19,011 bases of DNA from Gemmatimonadota bacterium (lineage in GTDB: Bacteria; Latescibacterota; UBA2968; UBA8231): positions 28,621 through 47,631 of the forward strand of contig PATE01000092.1 of NCBI GenBank assembly GCA_002712305.1, written 5' to 3'. The notes under the pieces were generated by a model. The model saw nothing but the letters and a program-made list of their open reading frames with translations. It did not search any database and was not told the DNA's origin. The position numbers were made by a program, and so were the translations under genes. Of the stretch, positions 8,872 through 16,044 are shown piece by piece (the stretch's first letter is position 1; each line of letters opens with the position of its first letter).

Positions 8872-8971
8872 ACTCGAGTCCGATAATGACAAGCCCGATA
8901 AGAAGAATCGACCCGAGAAGAATCGAATCCGGAATCAGGCGATCGAGTGAGAAGACCGAACGGCGACTCAG
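8870..8971 (-). CDS. Candidate branched-chain leader peptide (Ile/Leu-rich)
   Basis: In the leader of the ilvC operon this frame ends in a run where 14 of 22 residues are branched-chain (7 Leu, 6 Ile, 1 Val), including SILLGSILLIGLVIIGLE and then TAG. This composition resembles enterobacterial ilv leader peptides, and the operon makes just these amino acids. The start is uncertain. The frame has no ATG after the promoter. A CTG at 8971 has GGAG 8 nt upstream and overlaps the TGA of an upstream 60-codon frame (ATG at 9150). A GTG at 9013 has GAGGA but almost no spacing. Two copies of an 11-bp repeat 15 bp apart encode SILLG/SILLI. Alternatives are a one-helix membrane micro-protein or chance. 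Confidence 0.5.
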   Translation of the reverse strand: MSRRSVFSLDRLIPDSILLGSILLIGLVIIGLE

Positions 8972-9161
8972 ACGCAGCGCTCCAACGACACCACGGGCGT
9001 CAGATGGAAACACTTCCTCGACGCGGGCGTCATGGGAAGTGCGTGCGTATACGGAGATGTGTGAAATAGTGGCCACCGTTTGGCAGGGAAACACAGTGCA
9101 ACAAGCAGGCTCGAAACACAAGGGGTACAGGGACTTACACCTGTGTCCATCAAGGCGGAGA

Positions 9162-9190
9162 AATATAGCGGGGCCCCTGAAGCATGTCAA
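9162..9190 (-). promoter_or_regulatory. Strong sigma70-type promoter of the ilvC-leu-cimA-argJ operon
   Basis: On the minus strand TTGACA (9190-9185, perfect -35) is followed after exactly 17 nt by TATATT (9167-9162, 5 of 6 to the -10 consensus). The spacer holds an 8-bp palindrome GGGGCCCC. The expected start site is near 9155, giving a leader of about 470 nt before ilvC. It faces the operon and lies in the gap to the divergent acyltransferase gene. Confidence 0.78.
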
Positions 9191-9210
9191 GGAGTCCGGG
9201 CGGCCCGACA

Positions 9211-9255
9211 GACTCCATGCTGAGAGACTTCATGCCGGGAGACCCCATGCCTGAC
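9211..9255. repeat. Three imperfect 15-bp tandem repeats at the 5' end of the acyltransferase gene
   Basis: Three consecutive 15-bp units (9211-9225, 9226-9240, 9241-9255) share the pattern GAC..CATGC, each with an ATG in the plus frame. If translated they give DSMLR, DFMPG, DPMPD. They lie about 20 bp upstream of the -35 box of the divergent operon promoter. They could be binding sites for a regulator, or a slipped repeat that multiplied candidate start codons. Confidence 0.6.
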
Positions 9256-10227
9256 GGTGGTCGATTTGAAGTTCGCGAGGTCGCCCTCGATGATTCGTGG
9301 GACGCCTTCGTCGACGCCGCCATTGGGGGCCACATCTTCGTACACAGCGACTGGCTTCGAGTGGCCGAAGCGGCTGGCGCAGGCGATCCGGTGGTGATGG
9401 GCGCCTATGACAAGGATGCTCTCGTGGCTGCCATCGTCGGCGTGCGAACCAAGGGACGCGTACACCGACTGGCCACGGCCCCCCTGCTCCCCCACTCCGG
9501 CATGCTGTTTCGCCAACCTCTGTCTGAGCAGCGCCCTCGCCAGGAAGCGGAACAGTCGGCAGCCTGGCAAACGCTGGCCGCTGAACTGGGTGGATTTGAC
9601 CACATCCACGTGAGCTGTTCACCGGATGTGACCGATGTGCGAGAGCCACTCTGGGCAGGCTGGATTGCCCATCCACGATACACCTATTGGATCGACCTAC
9701 CCCCCGATCGGCAGCAGGTCTGGGATGGCTTCGAGCGTCGGACCCGAACCGTCATCCGCAAGGCGGAAACGGCGGGCTTCCACGTCGCCCCTGCCTCGCC
9801 AGAAGGTTTCGGTGCCCTGTATCAGAGCACCTACCCCGATGGCAGACCGCCAGTGGATGCGCAGATGGCGCAGCGCTACGTGACCGAGGCGTGTTCGGCC
9901 GGCCTGGTAGAGGGTTTCAGTGCCCTGTCCCCCGACGGTGATGTTGCGACAACCGTGTTCTTCGCCCTCGAAGAGGGGGGTTCGGTCTCACAACGATACG
10001 CCTGGGTCGCCGGAGCCGACCCCACCCATCGCGAGTCGGGTGCCAGTGCGCTGCTCTATTGGAAAGTGCTGGAGACGACGCCGGCGACCCACTTTGATTT
10101 CGTGGGCGCCAATATGGCCTCGATCGCCCTGTTCAAGAGGGGGTTTGGCGGAGAACTCGTCAGCTATTACGCAATGGAGCGCTGGAATAGCCGGTGGCGA
10201 CGTTTGCTGGCGAAGCTGCGCGGTTAG
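9247..10227 (+). CDS. FemAB/GNAT-like acyltransferase (Acetyltransf_6 type)
   Basis: About 326 residues. The segment YWIDLPPDRQQVWDGFERRTRTVIRKAETAGFHV matches the central motif of FemAB-related GNAT-fold proteins, which transfer aminoacyl or acyl groups to cell-wall, polysaccharide or small-molecule amines. After it come a regulatory-looking loop and YAWVAGADPTHRESGASALLYWKVLE, then FDFVGANMASIALFKRGFGGE, as in the second GNAT half-domain where acyl-CoA or acyl-tRNA binds. There is no signal peptide or membrane segment, so it is cytoplasmic. I choose the ATG at 9247, which has GGGAG 5 nt upstream. The upstream ATGs at 9184, 9217 and 9232 have poor ribosome sites, and 9184 overlaps the -35 box of the divergent promoter. 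It stands alone, so its acceptor cannot be inferred. Confidence 0.8.
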   Translation: MPDGGRFEVREVALDDSWDAFVDAAIGGHIFVHSDWLRVAEAAGAGDPVVMGAYDKDALVAAIVGVRTKGRVHRLATAPLLPHSGMLFRQPLSEQRPRQEAEQSAAWQTLAAELGGFDHIHVSCSPDVTDVREPLWAGWIAHPRYTYWIDLPPDRQQVWDGFERRTRTVIRKAETAGFHVAPASPEGFGALYQSTYPDGRPPVDAQMAQRYVTEACSAGLVEGFSALSPDGDVATTVFFALEEGGSVSQRYAWVAGADPTHRESGASALLYWKVLETTPATHFDFVGANMASIALFKRGFGGELVSYYAMERWNSRWRRLLAKLRG

Positions 10228-10432
10228 GCTCCAGCTGGGCGTGACCGTCGCCCGGTCGCAGACCCAGGGCCGTCGGCCGATCAGCTCCGAGACAACATGA
10301 CCGACCAGCTACCCAGGCTTGCGTCAGCTGTCGAAGGGCTGCTCACCGATGAACCACAGTGTCAGTCAGACTGTTGCAGCCGAACAGCTCCGGTTGGCCT
10401 GAAGGGCTGACGACCCTATGAGAAGGGTGGCC
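10228..10432. other. Convergent intergenic gap
   Basis: This gap lies between the plus-strand acyltransferase and the minus-strand HPt gene. It holds a weak 5-bp inverted repeat GGGCG/CGCCC (10237-10253) and a 5-bp ACAGT/ACTGT pair near 10358-10376, but no hairpin followed by a T-run on either strand. No convincing terminator or gene is seen here. Confidence 0.5.
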
Positions 10433-11047
10433 CTATGATTGGCGCAGTTGCTGCAGCAGATTTACGTACGTCTCGAACTGCTGCTTGACGCCATCAATGT
10501 CGAAAGCGGCGGCCGCCTCGGACACGCTGTCGCTCCACGCTCTAAGGGGAGTGCAGTCGTGCTCCCGGCTCAAGTTGCCGATCCTGCCAGCGAGCTCCTC
10601 GACCTCGTCGATCGCCAGGGTCACCAGCAGTTCTTCGATGTGCGCCTGTTCGGCGGCCATTCCTTCGACCAACCCCGGCAGATTGCTGATCTCCGACAGA
10701 TCGAGCGTATCAGCGCCACCGGTGGGTCGATCAGATGATCCTCCCAAACCGAGGGCGAGCCGTACAGCGTCGGCCACCTGCTCGGTCTCCCGTCGCGCAG
10801 TCGTCAAGATCGCCTCTATCTCTGTCGGCGGCAGGGCATCTCGGATTGCCACCTCGAGCATTTGTGCCAAGTTCTCGAGTTGGCCAGCCCCGATCGTGCC
10901 GGCGATGCCTTTGAGAGAATGGGCGGTACGTTCGGCCATTTCCACAACCGCAGGGTTGTGAGGCACGACAGCGCAGGTGGCCGCCGGGTTCGGTGAACGA
11001 CTACCTCGACAGGGTCGGCCTGCCATCCCGAGCGCCACCGATCGCAT
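10433..11047 (-). pseudogene. HPt domain plus hybrid-kinase tail, probable 5'-truncated remnant
   Basis: The frame holds AERTAHSLKGIAGTIGAGQLENLAQMLE, the phospho-acceptor helix of a histidine phosphotransfer (HPt) domain, with His43 (AHSLKG) as the phosphorylation site. Residues about 125-204 (IDEVEELAGRIGNLSREHDCTPLRAWSDSVSEAAAAFDID) match a tail often found at the C-terminus of large hybrid sensor kinases after their receiver domains. The first 36 residues look like translated noncoding DNA, the first HPt helix is incomplete, and no start has a good ribosome site (ATG 11047 or ATG 10939). The lyase gene ends only 32 nt upstream, so there is no room for kinase or receiver domains. I read it as the 3' remnant of a phosphorelay kinase. 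A short standalone HPt protein is the alternative. Confidence 0.6.
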
Positions 11048-11079
11048 CGTCCCGCCTGGATCGCAAACTCAAGTTCGGT

Positions 11080-13233
11080 TTAGGGCGTCGGAAGCTGCTC
11101 GCTGGTCACCTCCCCCGCCGCACACGGCAGGTGCCAGCGCTCAACCTGTGATCCGATCTGCGTTCTCACCACGACATCTCCATCGGCACGGCCGTCTTCG
11201 ACGATCATCTCCAGGTTATGTGCCTCCGTGCTCCACATCGACAGAAACATCGCTTGGTCGCCCCTCGATCGAACGACGAGCGCACTCGAACGAGGCAGTG
11301 GCTCCAGCGCGCCGAAAGCCTGCGCTTTTTCTGTAGCCGGATCATCGGCGAGCAAGAACTCGGATCCCTCATCGGCCTGTAACACGGCGCGCAGCGGACT
11401 GCCCGCCGTCTCCCAGGTGAGGTCCGCGATGCCGGCCGGGGCCCTGATGGTTCTCACATTCTTCAAGTGGTCATACCCAATGCCCCGGAAGGGCGCCGCA
11501 CTCGCATACTCCGTCGCTGTGCTCGGCCTTCCGCCAATATGCATCGCGTAGTCGTACTGGTGCGGGCCGGTGCCGATGACCCGAAATAGGTCCAGGATGA
11601 TGCGGTCGGTGAGAACGAGCGTTCGGTCCAGCCGTATCCCCGGATAGACGGCCTCATTCGACGCTCGACAGGCCTTGAAGGGGCCTTCCACCTGGAACAG
11701 CTCCAGGACCCCATCAGACTCCAGGCCTCGTGCCCCGTCCGTTTTCCAGACCGAATCGACCTCCACATCGTAGGGGATCATGGGGCGCCCATCCACGGTC
11801 ACCGTGTTGTGGGCGATCGTCGAGCGCACCCAGGTCTTGTGCAGCGGATCCTCGTACCCGGCCGATTGTGGGGACGCGCTCAGACAGCGGCCGTGGCCAT
11901 ACAGGTCCACGCACAGCGCCGCAGGGCTCTGATGCCCGGCACTGTGAGGCCCCCAGAACATCTGCACGGCGGTACCGGCCGCATCCTCTGGTCGATTTCT
12001 CAGGATCGACACCCCCGTCACCGGGAACAGCGTGCAGCCCTGGCGGTGCGTACCCGCCAGGGAGATGCTGCAGTCCTCGTCAAGGGAAAAGTGCCCCGTC
12101 GGATGCTCGGCATCTTTCAACAGGACAAAGTCCCATTCCCCTGCCGGGGGCTGCAGCGACATGGGCAGTTGCGGGTACTCCCGACCGGACCAGTCGGCGT
12201 ATTCCCGCTCAATCCGGGCCAGTAGCCACGCGTATTTCGGATCGCCGTAGGCCTGGTACGCGAGCTCGTAGAGCGGACCCCATATCCACACCCCTCGCAG
12301 GTTGGCCAGCCCCGAGTCGTGGAGCAGGCTGAAGTCACCGTTGCCCAGCGTCGCGTAAAAGGGGGCGTCAAAGGCGGCCTTCAGGCACTTGCTCCCGTCC
12401 GGTCCGTAGGCCCGATGCAGGTCGCGTCCGTCATCCCCTGTCTGGGCGGGCAACTCGGCGTGCCAGAGGTCCACGCCGGCGTTGGCCAGCATGGCGGCCG
12501 CATCGGTCAGCGCCATCAGGGTATAGAAATGATATCCGGGCGTGCGCTCCCAGTGCAGCCCGTCAGACAGGATGTCATGCCGGAGCTGGTGTATCAGACC
12601 GTAGCGGGGTACGCCGTCAAATGTCCAGCCGTGGAGCGCATCGCGCACGAGTCCGGTCTCGCCGCTTGCCAGGCCTGCGGCAAGGCGGGCAACCAGGTTC
12701 CAGGTGTTGTGATTTCCGCAGGTCGTGTGTTGGCACCGGTCGGTGGTCTCTTCAGTGAGGGCCAGAGCCTGCTGGAACAGCTCGCGGTCGGCCTGTGCGA
12801 GGCCCTCTGGCGCGATCAGGTCGTAGACTCGGGCCAGCGTGATGGTAAACCTGGATTCTGCCAGTCCATAGGGGGCAGCGCGCGTGTGGTCGTTCACGAG
12901 TGGCCAGCGCAGATAGGCCGTCGCGACGCACCTGAAGTCTACGAGAGCCGAATCCAGATACAACCCTCGACCCGTAAGATGGAAGGCGAGAATCTGGCGA
13001 AAGGCGTGGTTCAGAACCTTGGTACCATGCTCGGGGCGCACGGGGGCTGACTCAGAGACGTCCCATTCACAGGGCGCATCGGCCGCCTTCAGGAGGCGGC
13101 CCAACGCGGCTTGAGCCCAGACGGTTTCCTCGGTCAGTGAACGACACCGCTGCAAGCCTTCCTCGGTGACGAAGACGCGGGGGTGCGGTGGCAGATCGAC
13201 GGGTACCAGATCAGGGGTCGATTCGGGCTGCAT
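11080..13233 (-). CDS. Heparinase II/III-type polysaccharide lyase, apparently without signal peptide
   Basis: 717 residues. The N-terminal half, to about residue 350, is an alpha/alpha-toroid; the C-terminal half is a beta-sandwich heparinase II/III-like domain. Likely catalytic elements are CGNHNTWNL (Asn174, His175), ERTPGYHFYTL (Tyr234, placed like the catalytic Tyr of PL17/PL15 lyases), and AGHQS (His434) with RSTIAHNTVTVDG (His475). Such enzymes cleave uronate-containing chains by beta-elimination, leaving unsaturated ends. The N-terminus MQPESTPDLVPVDLPPHPRVF has no hydrophobic signal segment, so a cytoplasmic oligosaccharide lyase is likely. It lies 16 nt after the carrier gene, with only a weak AAGAG site, in an operon with an oxidoreductase. 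The exact substrate (alginate, heparin/chondroitin type, ulvan or other) cannot be told from the sequence. Confidence 0.85.
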   Translation of the reverse strand: MQPESTPDLVPVDLPPHPRVFVTEEGLQRCRSLTEETVWAQAALGRLLKAADAPCEWDVSESAPVRPEHGTKVLNHAFRQILAFHLTGRGLYLDSALVDFRCVATAYLRWPLVNDHTRAAPYGLAESRFTITLARVYDLIAPEGLAQADRELFQQALALTEETTDRCQHTTCGNHNTWNLVARLAAGLASGETGLVRDALHGWTFDGVPRYGLIHQLRHDILSDGLHWERTPGYHFYTLMALTDAAAMLANAGVDLWHAELPAQTGDDGRDLHRAYGPDGSKCLKAAFDAPFYATLGNGDFSLLHDSGLANLRGVWIWGPLYELAYQAYGDPKYAWLLARIEREYADWSGREYPQLPMSLQPPAGEWDFVLLKDAEHPTGHFSLDEDCSISLAGTHRQGCTLFPVTGVSILRNRPEDAAGTAVQMFWGPHSAGHQSPAALCVDLYGHGRCLSASPQSAGYEDPLHKTWVRSTIAHNTVTVDGRPMIPYDVEVDSVWKTDGARGLESDGVLELFQVEGPFKACRASNEAVYPGIRLDRTLVLTDRIILDLFRVIGTGPHQYDYAMHIGGRPSTATEYASAAPFRGIGYDHLKNVRTIRAPAGIADLTWETAGSPLRAVLQADEGSEFLLADDPATEKAQAFGALEPLPRSSALVVRSRGDQAMFLSMWSTEAHNLEMIVEDGRADGDVVVRTQIGSQVERWHLPCAAGEVTSEQLPTP

Positions 13234-13249
13234 GGGCAGACAGAAACTC

Positions 13250-14719
13250 TTACCCGAACAGCCGTGGAATCTGGTTCTTCAGCGTGACGAAGGTGAAGTA
13301 ACCGAAGAAGGCGCAGGACCAGATCATCACGACGAAACGCACCGGTGGCATCCGCAATTGACCGCCGAGAATTCTGTTGTTCAACCACAACAACAGAACC
13401 GAGTAGATGAGCATGACCCCGCCGTTCAGTGAGGCGCTCAACACCAGCAGGACCATGGGCTGCGTCAGCCCGGGCACGACAAGCCCGAGGAGCATGATGC
13501 CACAGCCGATCAGAATCTGGGCCCAGAGCAACACGAAGTAGAGACGTGAATCTGTCCAGGTCTGGTTGTCGCGCAGCCAGTTGACCTTGATGATATCCGT
13601 CGAGATTCGGGCACACGCGTCCAGCAATCCCAGTTCTGTCGTTAGCAGGATCGCGATCCCCATCCAGTGGAAGGCGTGCTGGAAGAACGGGCCGTGCAGA
13701 TTGCCGATGAACTGGCCCTCGGCACGGATGAATCCGATCCCACTTTCGAGACCGGGTGTAGAGCGCGCCGTACTGTAGGCGATCAGCGACAGCATCATGA
13801 GCGATACGACGGAAAGCAGGTAGAAACTGATTGCATGCTCACGATTGGCGACACGCCACCAGTCTTTCCAGCGGCGAAGATTCTCTTCGGTCTGGTGAAA
13901 GTGGGCGCCAATGTCCGCCACCACCTCTTCCCTGCCGGTGAGCGGGCTTGTCAGTCGTCCAGCGAACCGCCCCATGGCGTAGCCCTTTTCCCGCACGTAA
14001 TCGCTCTGCACGAGATTCATCGTCCCCCCCGCGCCGGCAAAGGCCAAAGCGCCCAGCAGGAGTGGCAACTCCATGCCCTCTGGCACAAAGCCGACATTGG
14101 TGATCCCCACCGCCATGTCTACCACATGGGCCGAGTCGACGACGAGGGCGAAGATGATGAGCATGAAGACGAAGACGAGACCGATCAGGATCTTCTGCAA
14201 CCGTTCGACGGTGTTGTAGACGATCGGACCCACGGTGAGCGCCGCGCCGATCGCCAACAGGCTCACGATGGAGTACACGACTCTCATCGTCTCACTGCCG
14301 CCGATCTCCCACGTGAGAAGTGTGGCCGCCCCGGATGCCCATCCGGGCCAGACCCATGGAAGCACGTTTGCAGCCAGAAAAATCGGCGCCCATCCGCGCC
14401 ACAGTCGGCAGAAGCCGGTGATCGCCGTCTCACCTGTGGCCAGCGTCCACCGTTCGATCTCCATGTTGATGAAATACTGGGTTGTAACCCCCACCATGCA
14501 TGCCCAGAAGACGGCAAATCCGAACTGGTAGGAGATGTAGGGCCAGAGGACAAACTCCCCCGATCCCAGCGACAATCCGAGAAGCAGAATGCTCGGTCCC
14601 ACGAGTTTGCGCCATGTGGGCGGTGCCTCGGGCAGATCCCGATAGGTCATCGGTGGGAGATGATCACACGGCATCACCTCATGAGGTACGAGCTGTTCCT
14701 CGTTCGGCTCCTGACTCAT
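13250..14719 (-). CDS. Nramp-superfamily-like membrane carrier lacking the canonical metal motifs
   Basis: 489 residues with about 10-12 hydrophobic segments: the first near residues 38-60 (LVGPSILLLGLSLGSGEFVLWPY), then others near 66-85, 110-130, 147-165, 178-195, 216-235, 298-315, 350-368, 394-415, 422-446 and 462-480. The first segment aligns with helix 1 of Nramp divalent-metal transporters, but the metal-binding DPGN is replaced by SLGSGE. The helix-6 MPH motif is replaced by AFAGAGGTMNL. A 60-residue hydrophilic loop (about 237-297) follows. So it probably carries something other than Mn or Fe, perhaps the organic substrate of the neighbouring lyase and dehydrogenase. Its ATG overlaps the stop of the oxidoreductase gene (ATGA), suggesting coupled translation. 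Confidence 0.8.
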   Translation of the reverse strand: MSQEPNEEQLVPHEVMPCDHLPPMTYRDLPEAPPTWRKLVGPSILLLGLSLGSGEFVLWPYISYQFGFAVFWACMVGVTTQYFINMEIERWTLATGETAITGFCRLWRGWAPIFLAANVLPWVWPGWASGAATLLTWEIGGSETMRVVYSIVSLLAIGAALTVGPIVYNTVERLQKILIGLVFVFMLIIFALVVDSAHVVDMAVGITNVGFVPEGMELPLLLGALAFAGAGGTMNLVQSDYVREKGYAMGRFAGRLTSPLTGREEVVADIGAHFHQTEENLRRWKDWWRVANREHAISFYLLSVVSLMMLSLIAYSTARSTPGLESGIGFIRAEGQFIGNLHGPFFQHAFHWMGIAILLTTELGLLDACARISTDIIKVNWLRDNQTWTDSRLYFVLLWAQILIGCGIMLLGLVVPGLTQPMVLLVLSASLNGGVMLIYSVLLLWLNNRILGGQLRMPPVRFVVMIWSCAFFGYFTFVTLKNQIPRLFG

Positions 14720-15804
14720 TGGGCAAACTCAACGAGGGGGTGTTGGCGATGGGTCATCGGCATCTCGACACGATGACCGGTGATCTGTGACGCGTAGGCG
14801 CCGTGAATCATCTCCAGGGCGGCCACGGCAGCGGCCGCGGAGGAAACCGGCTCACGATCTGACTCGGCGGCATCGATGAGATCACGAATGGCCAGTTGAT
14901 TGCCGAGTCCGAGTCCACTGTCGGGCAGGTCCGTTACGGGCGTCCAGGACTGATCGCCGTCTGCGGGCCGAAAGACGGGATGGGGATACAGCATCAGTTC
15001 AGATCCGCTGCCACCCCTCAGCGACAGGGTCGCCTCGCTGCCGATGATTTCCATGCCATATCGCTGACTCGAGCCGGCTTGATCCTTCCGGGAATCAAAG
15101 AATCCGCTGACGCCGGAACTGAAGGCGAAGTACGAGTTGATGCAGTCACCTGCGACCGGCCCGACGGGCTCAGAAGGCTCACGCACGTGATCGGGGTGCA
15201 GTTCCTGCCCATTTTCTGTCACGTGGGCACTCATCCACTGCACATCACCTGCGAAGAAGCGCATCATGTTGAACAGATGCGTTCCGAGAGTGATCATGTC
15301 CTCGCCACCACCGCGTCGGTCCTGCTTCCCGTGAGCGTGAATCGCTTGAACCTGACCGATCAGCCCCTCTTCGAGGAGTTTCCTGACGCCTTGAACACGC
15401 GGCAGGTAAACGCCCTGATGGGCGACAGCGACTTTGCGCCCTGTCGATTTGGCCAGCGCGACGATGGCATCCCCGTCGCTCAGATTCCAGGTCATGGGCT
15501 TTTCGCAATACACGTGGGCACCCGCCTCGAGACAACTCGTCACCATCTCGAGATGGCAATCGGTCCAGCGAGGACAGACACTGACGATGTCAGGTTTTTC
15601 CTGCTCGAGCATCTGACGCCAATCGGCGTAGGCCGAGGCAGCACCGGTCTGCTCCTTTGCCTTTACCATGCCCTGCTCGTCTTCATCGGCAACAGCGACG
15701 AATTCGACGTTCTCGATCTCTTGATATGCCGTGTGCAGTCCATGTCCGTAGTCGCCACGGCCGGTTCGTCCGATTGCAGCCGCTCTGTACGTATCGTTCA
15801 CCAT
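14716..15804 (-). CDS. Gfo/Idh/MocA family NAD(P)-dependent oxidoreductase
   Basis: 362 residues. The N-terminal Rossmann fold begins RAAAIGRTGRGDYGHGLH; CEKPMTWNLSD near residue 99 carries the conserved EKP nucleotide/substrate motif; the C-terminal alpha/beta domain has GGGEDMITLGTHLFNMMRFF with the conserved catalytic His of the family. Members oxidise or reduce sugars, inositols and sugar acids. There is no Tat signal. The ATG at 15804 is only 2 nt from GGGAGG, while the next codon, GTG at 15801, has the better 5-nt spacing, so the true start may be one codon later. It is first in a three-gene operon (oxidoreductase, carrier, lyase) and divergent from an aldolase-dehydratase pair, pointing to sugar-acid or oligouronide metabolism. 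The exact substrate is unknown. Confidence 0.92.
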   Translation of the reverse strand: MVNDTYRAAAIGRTGRGDYGHGLHTAYQEIENVEFVAVADEDEQGMVKAKEQTGAASAYADWRQMLEQEKPDIVSVCPRWTDCHLEMVTSCLEAGAHVYCEKPMTWNLSDGDAIVALAKSTGRKVAVAHQGVYLPRVQGVRKLLEEGLIGQVQAIHAHGKQDRRGGGEDMITLGTHLFNMMRFFAGDVQWMSAHVTENGQELHPDHVREPSEPVGPVAGDCINSYFAFSSGVSGFFDSRKDQAGSSQRYGMEIIGSEATLSLRGGSGSELMLYPHPVFRPADGDQSWTPVTDLPDSGLGLGNQLAIRDLIDAAESDREPVSSAAAAVAALEMIHGAYASQITGHRVEMPMTHRQHPLVEFAQ

Positions 15805-15900
15805 GGCCTCCCGTTCTGCCCTGCCTTTGACTTCTGTGCGGTCTGTCTTCCAGTTAGATGGCCCGGCAAAGTACTTCGCGTCCTACTCGGGGCCAACTGT

Positions 15901-15917
15901 CTGGCATCACTTGCCAG
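15901..15917. promoter_or_regulatory. Candidate operator in the divergent catabolic intergenic region
   Basis: A perfect inverted repeat CTGGCA-N5-TGCCAG lies in the 240-bp gap between the divergent oxidoreductase and aldolase genes. This is where a local regulator would be expected to control both sides. Shape and size fit a dimeric repressor site. No regulator gene is in the window and no strong -35/-10 pair is visible here, so the role is inferred. Confidence 0.4.
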
Positions 15918-16002
15918 CCGGCGGCCTTGCTCGGGCACGTGGGGTATGCGTTTTTCCTCTTGAGAGCCAAAGGGTCGACATCGGATTCTGGCTCACCAAC
16001 CT

Positions 16003-16018
16003 GGCCGTGAAAACGGCC
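16003..16018 (+). promoter_or_regulatory. GAAA-tetraloop hairpin in the aldolase 5' leader
   Basis: GGCCGT and ACGGCC form a perfect 6-bp stem closed by a stable GNRA-type GAAA loop, 26 nt before the TTG start and 15 nt before the ribosome site GAAGGAA. It is probably an mRNA leader structure. No U-run follows, so it is not a terminator. Confidence 0.4.
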
Positions 16019-16044
16019 CTGACCCCAAAGCTGAAGGAACCACC

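Noticed and set aside
8680-9155. T-box riboswitch in the ilvC leader
   Set aside because: I found no match to the conserved T-box core sequence and no terminator/antiterminator pair with a U-run, so a peptide leader explains the region better.
9184-9246. Upstream ATG starts for the acyltransferase gene
   Set aside because: The ATGs at 9184, 9217 and 9232 lack good ribosome sites, and 9184 overlaps the -35 box of the divergent promoter; ATG 9247 has GGGAG at a suitable distance.
8814-9254. 146-codon plus-strand frame across the operon leader
   Set aside because: Arg/Ser-rich translation typical of an antisense shadow, no ribosome site, and it overlaps both the divergent gene and the minus-strand promoter.
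10228-10432. Bidirectional terminator between convergent genes
   Set aside because: Only 4-5 bp inverted repeats are present and none is followed by a T-run on either strand.
13667-14776. 369-codon plus-strand open frame
   Set aside because: Antisense to the membrane carrier gene, whose hydrophobic segments make it the real coding strand.
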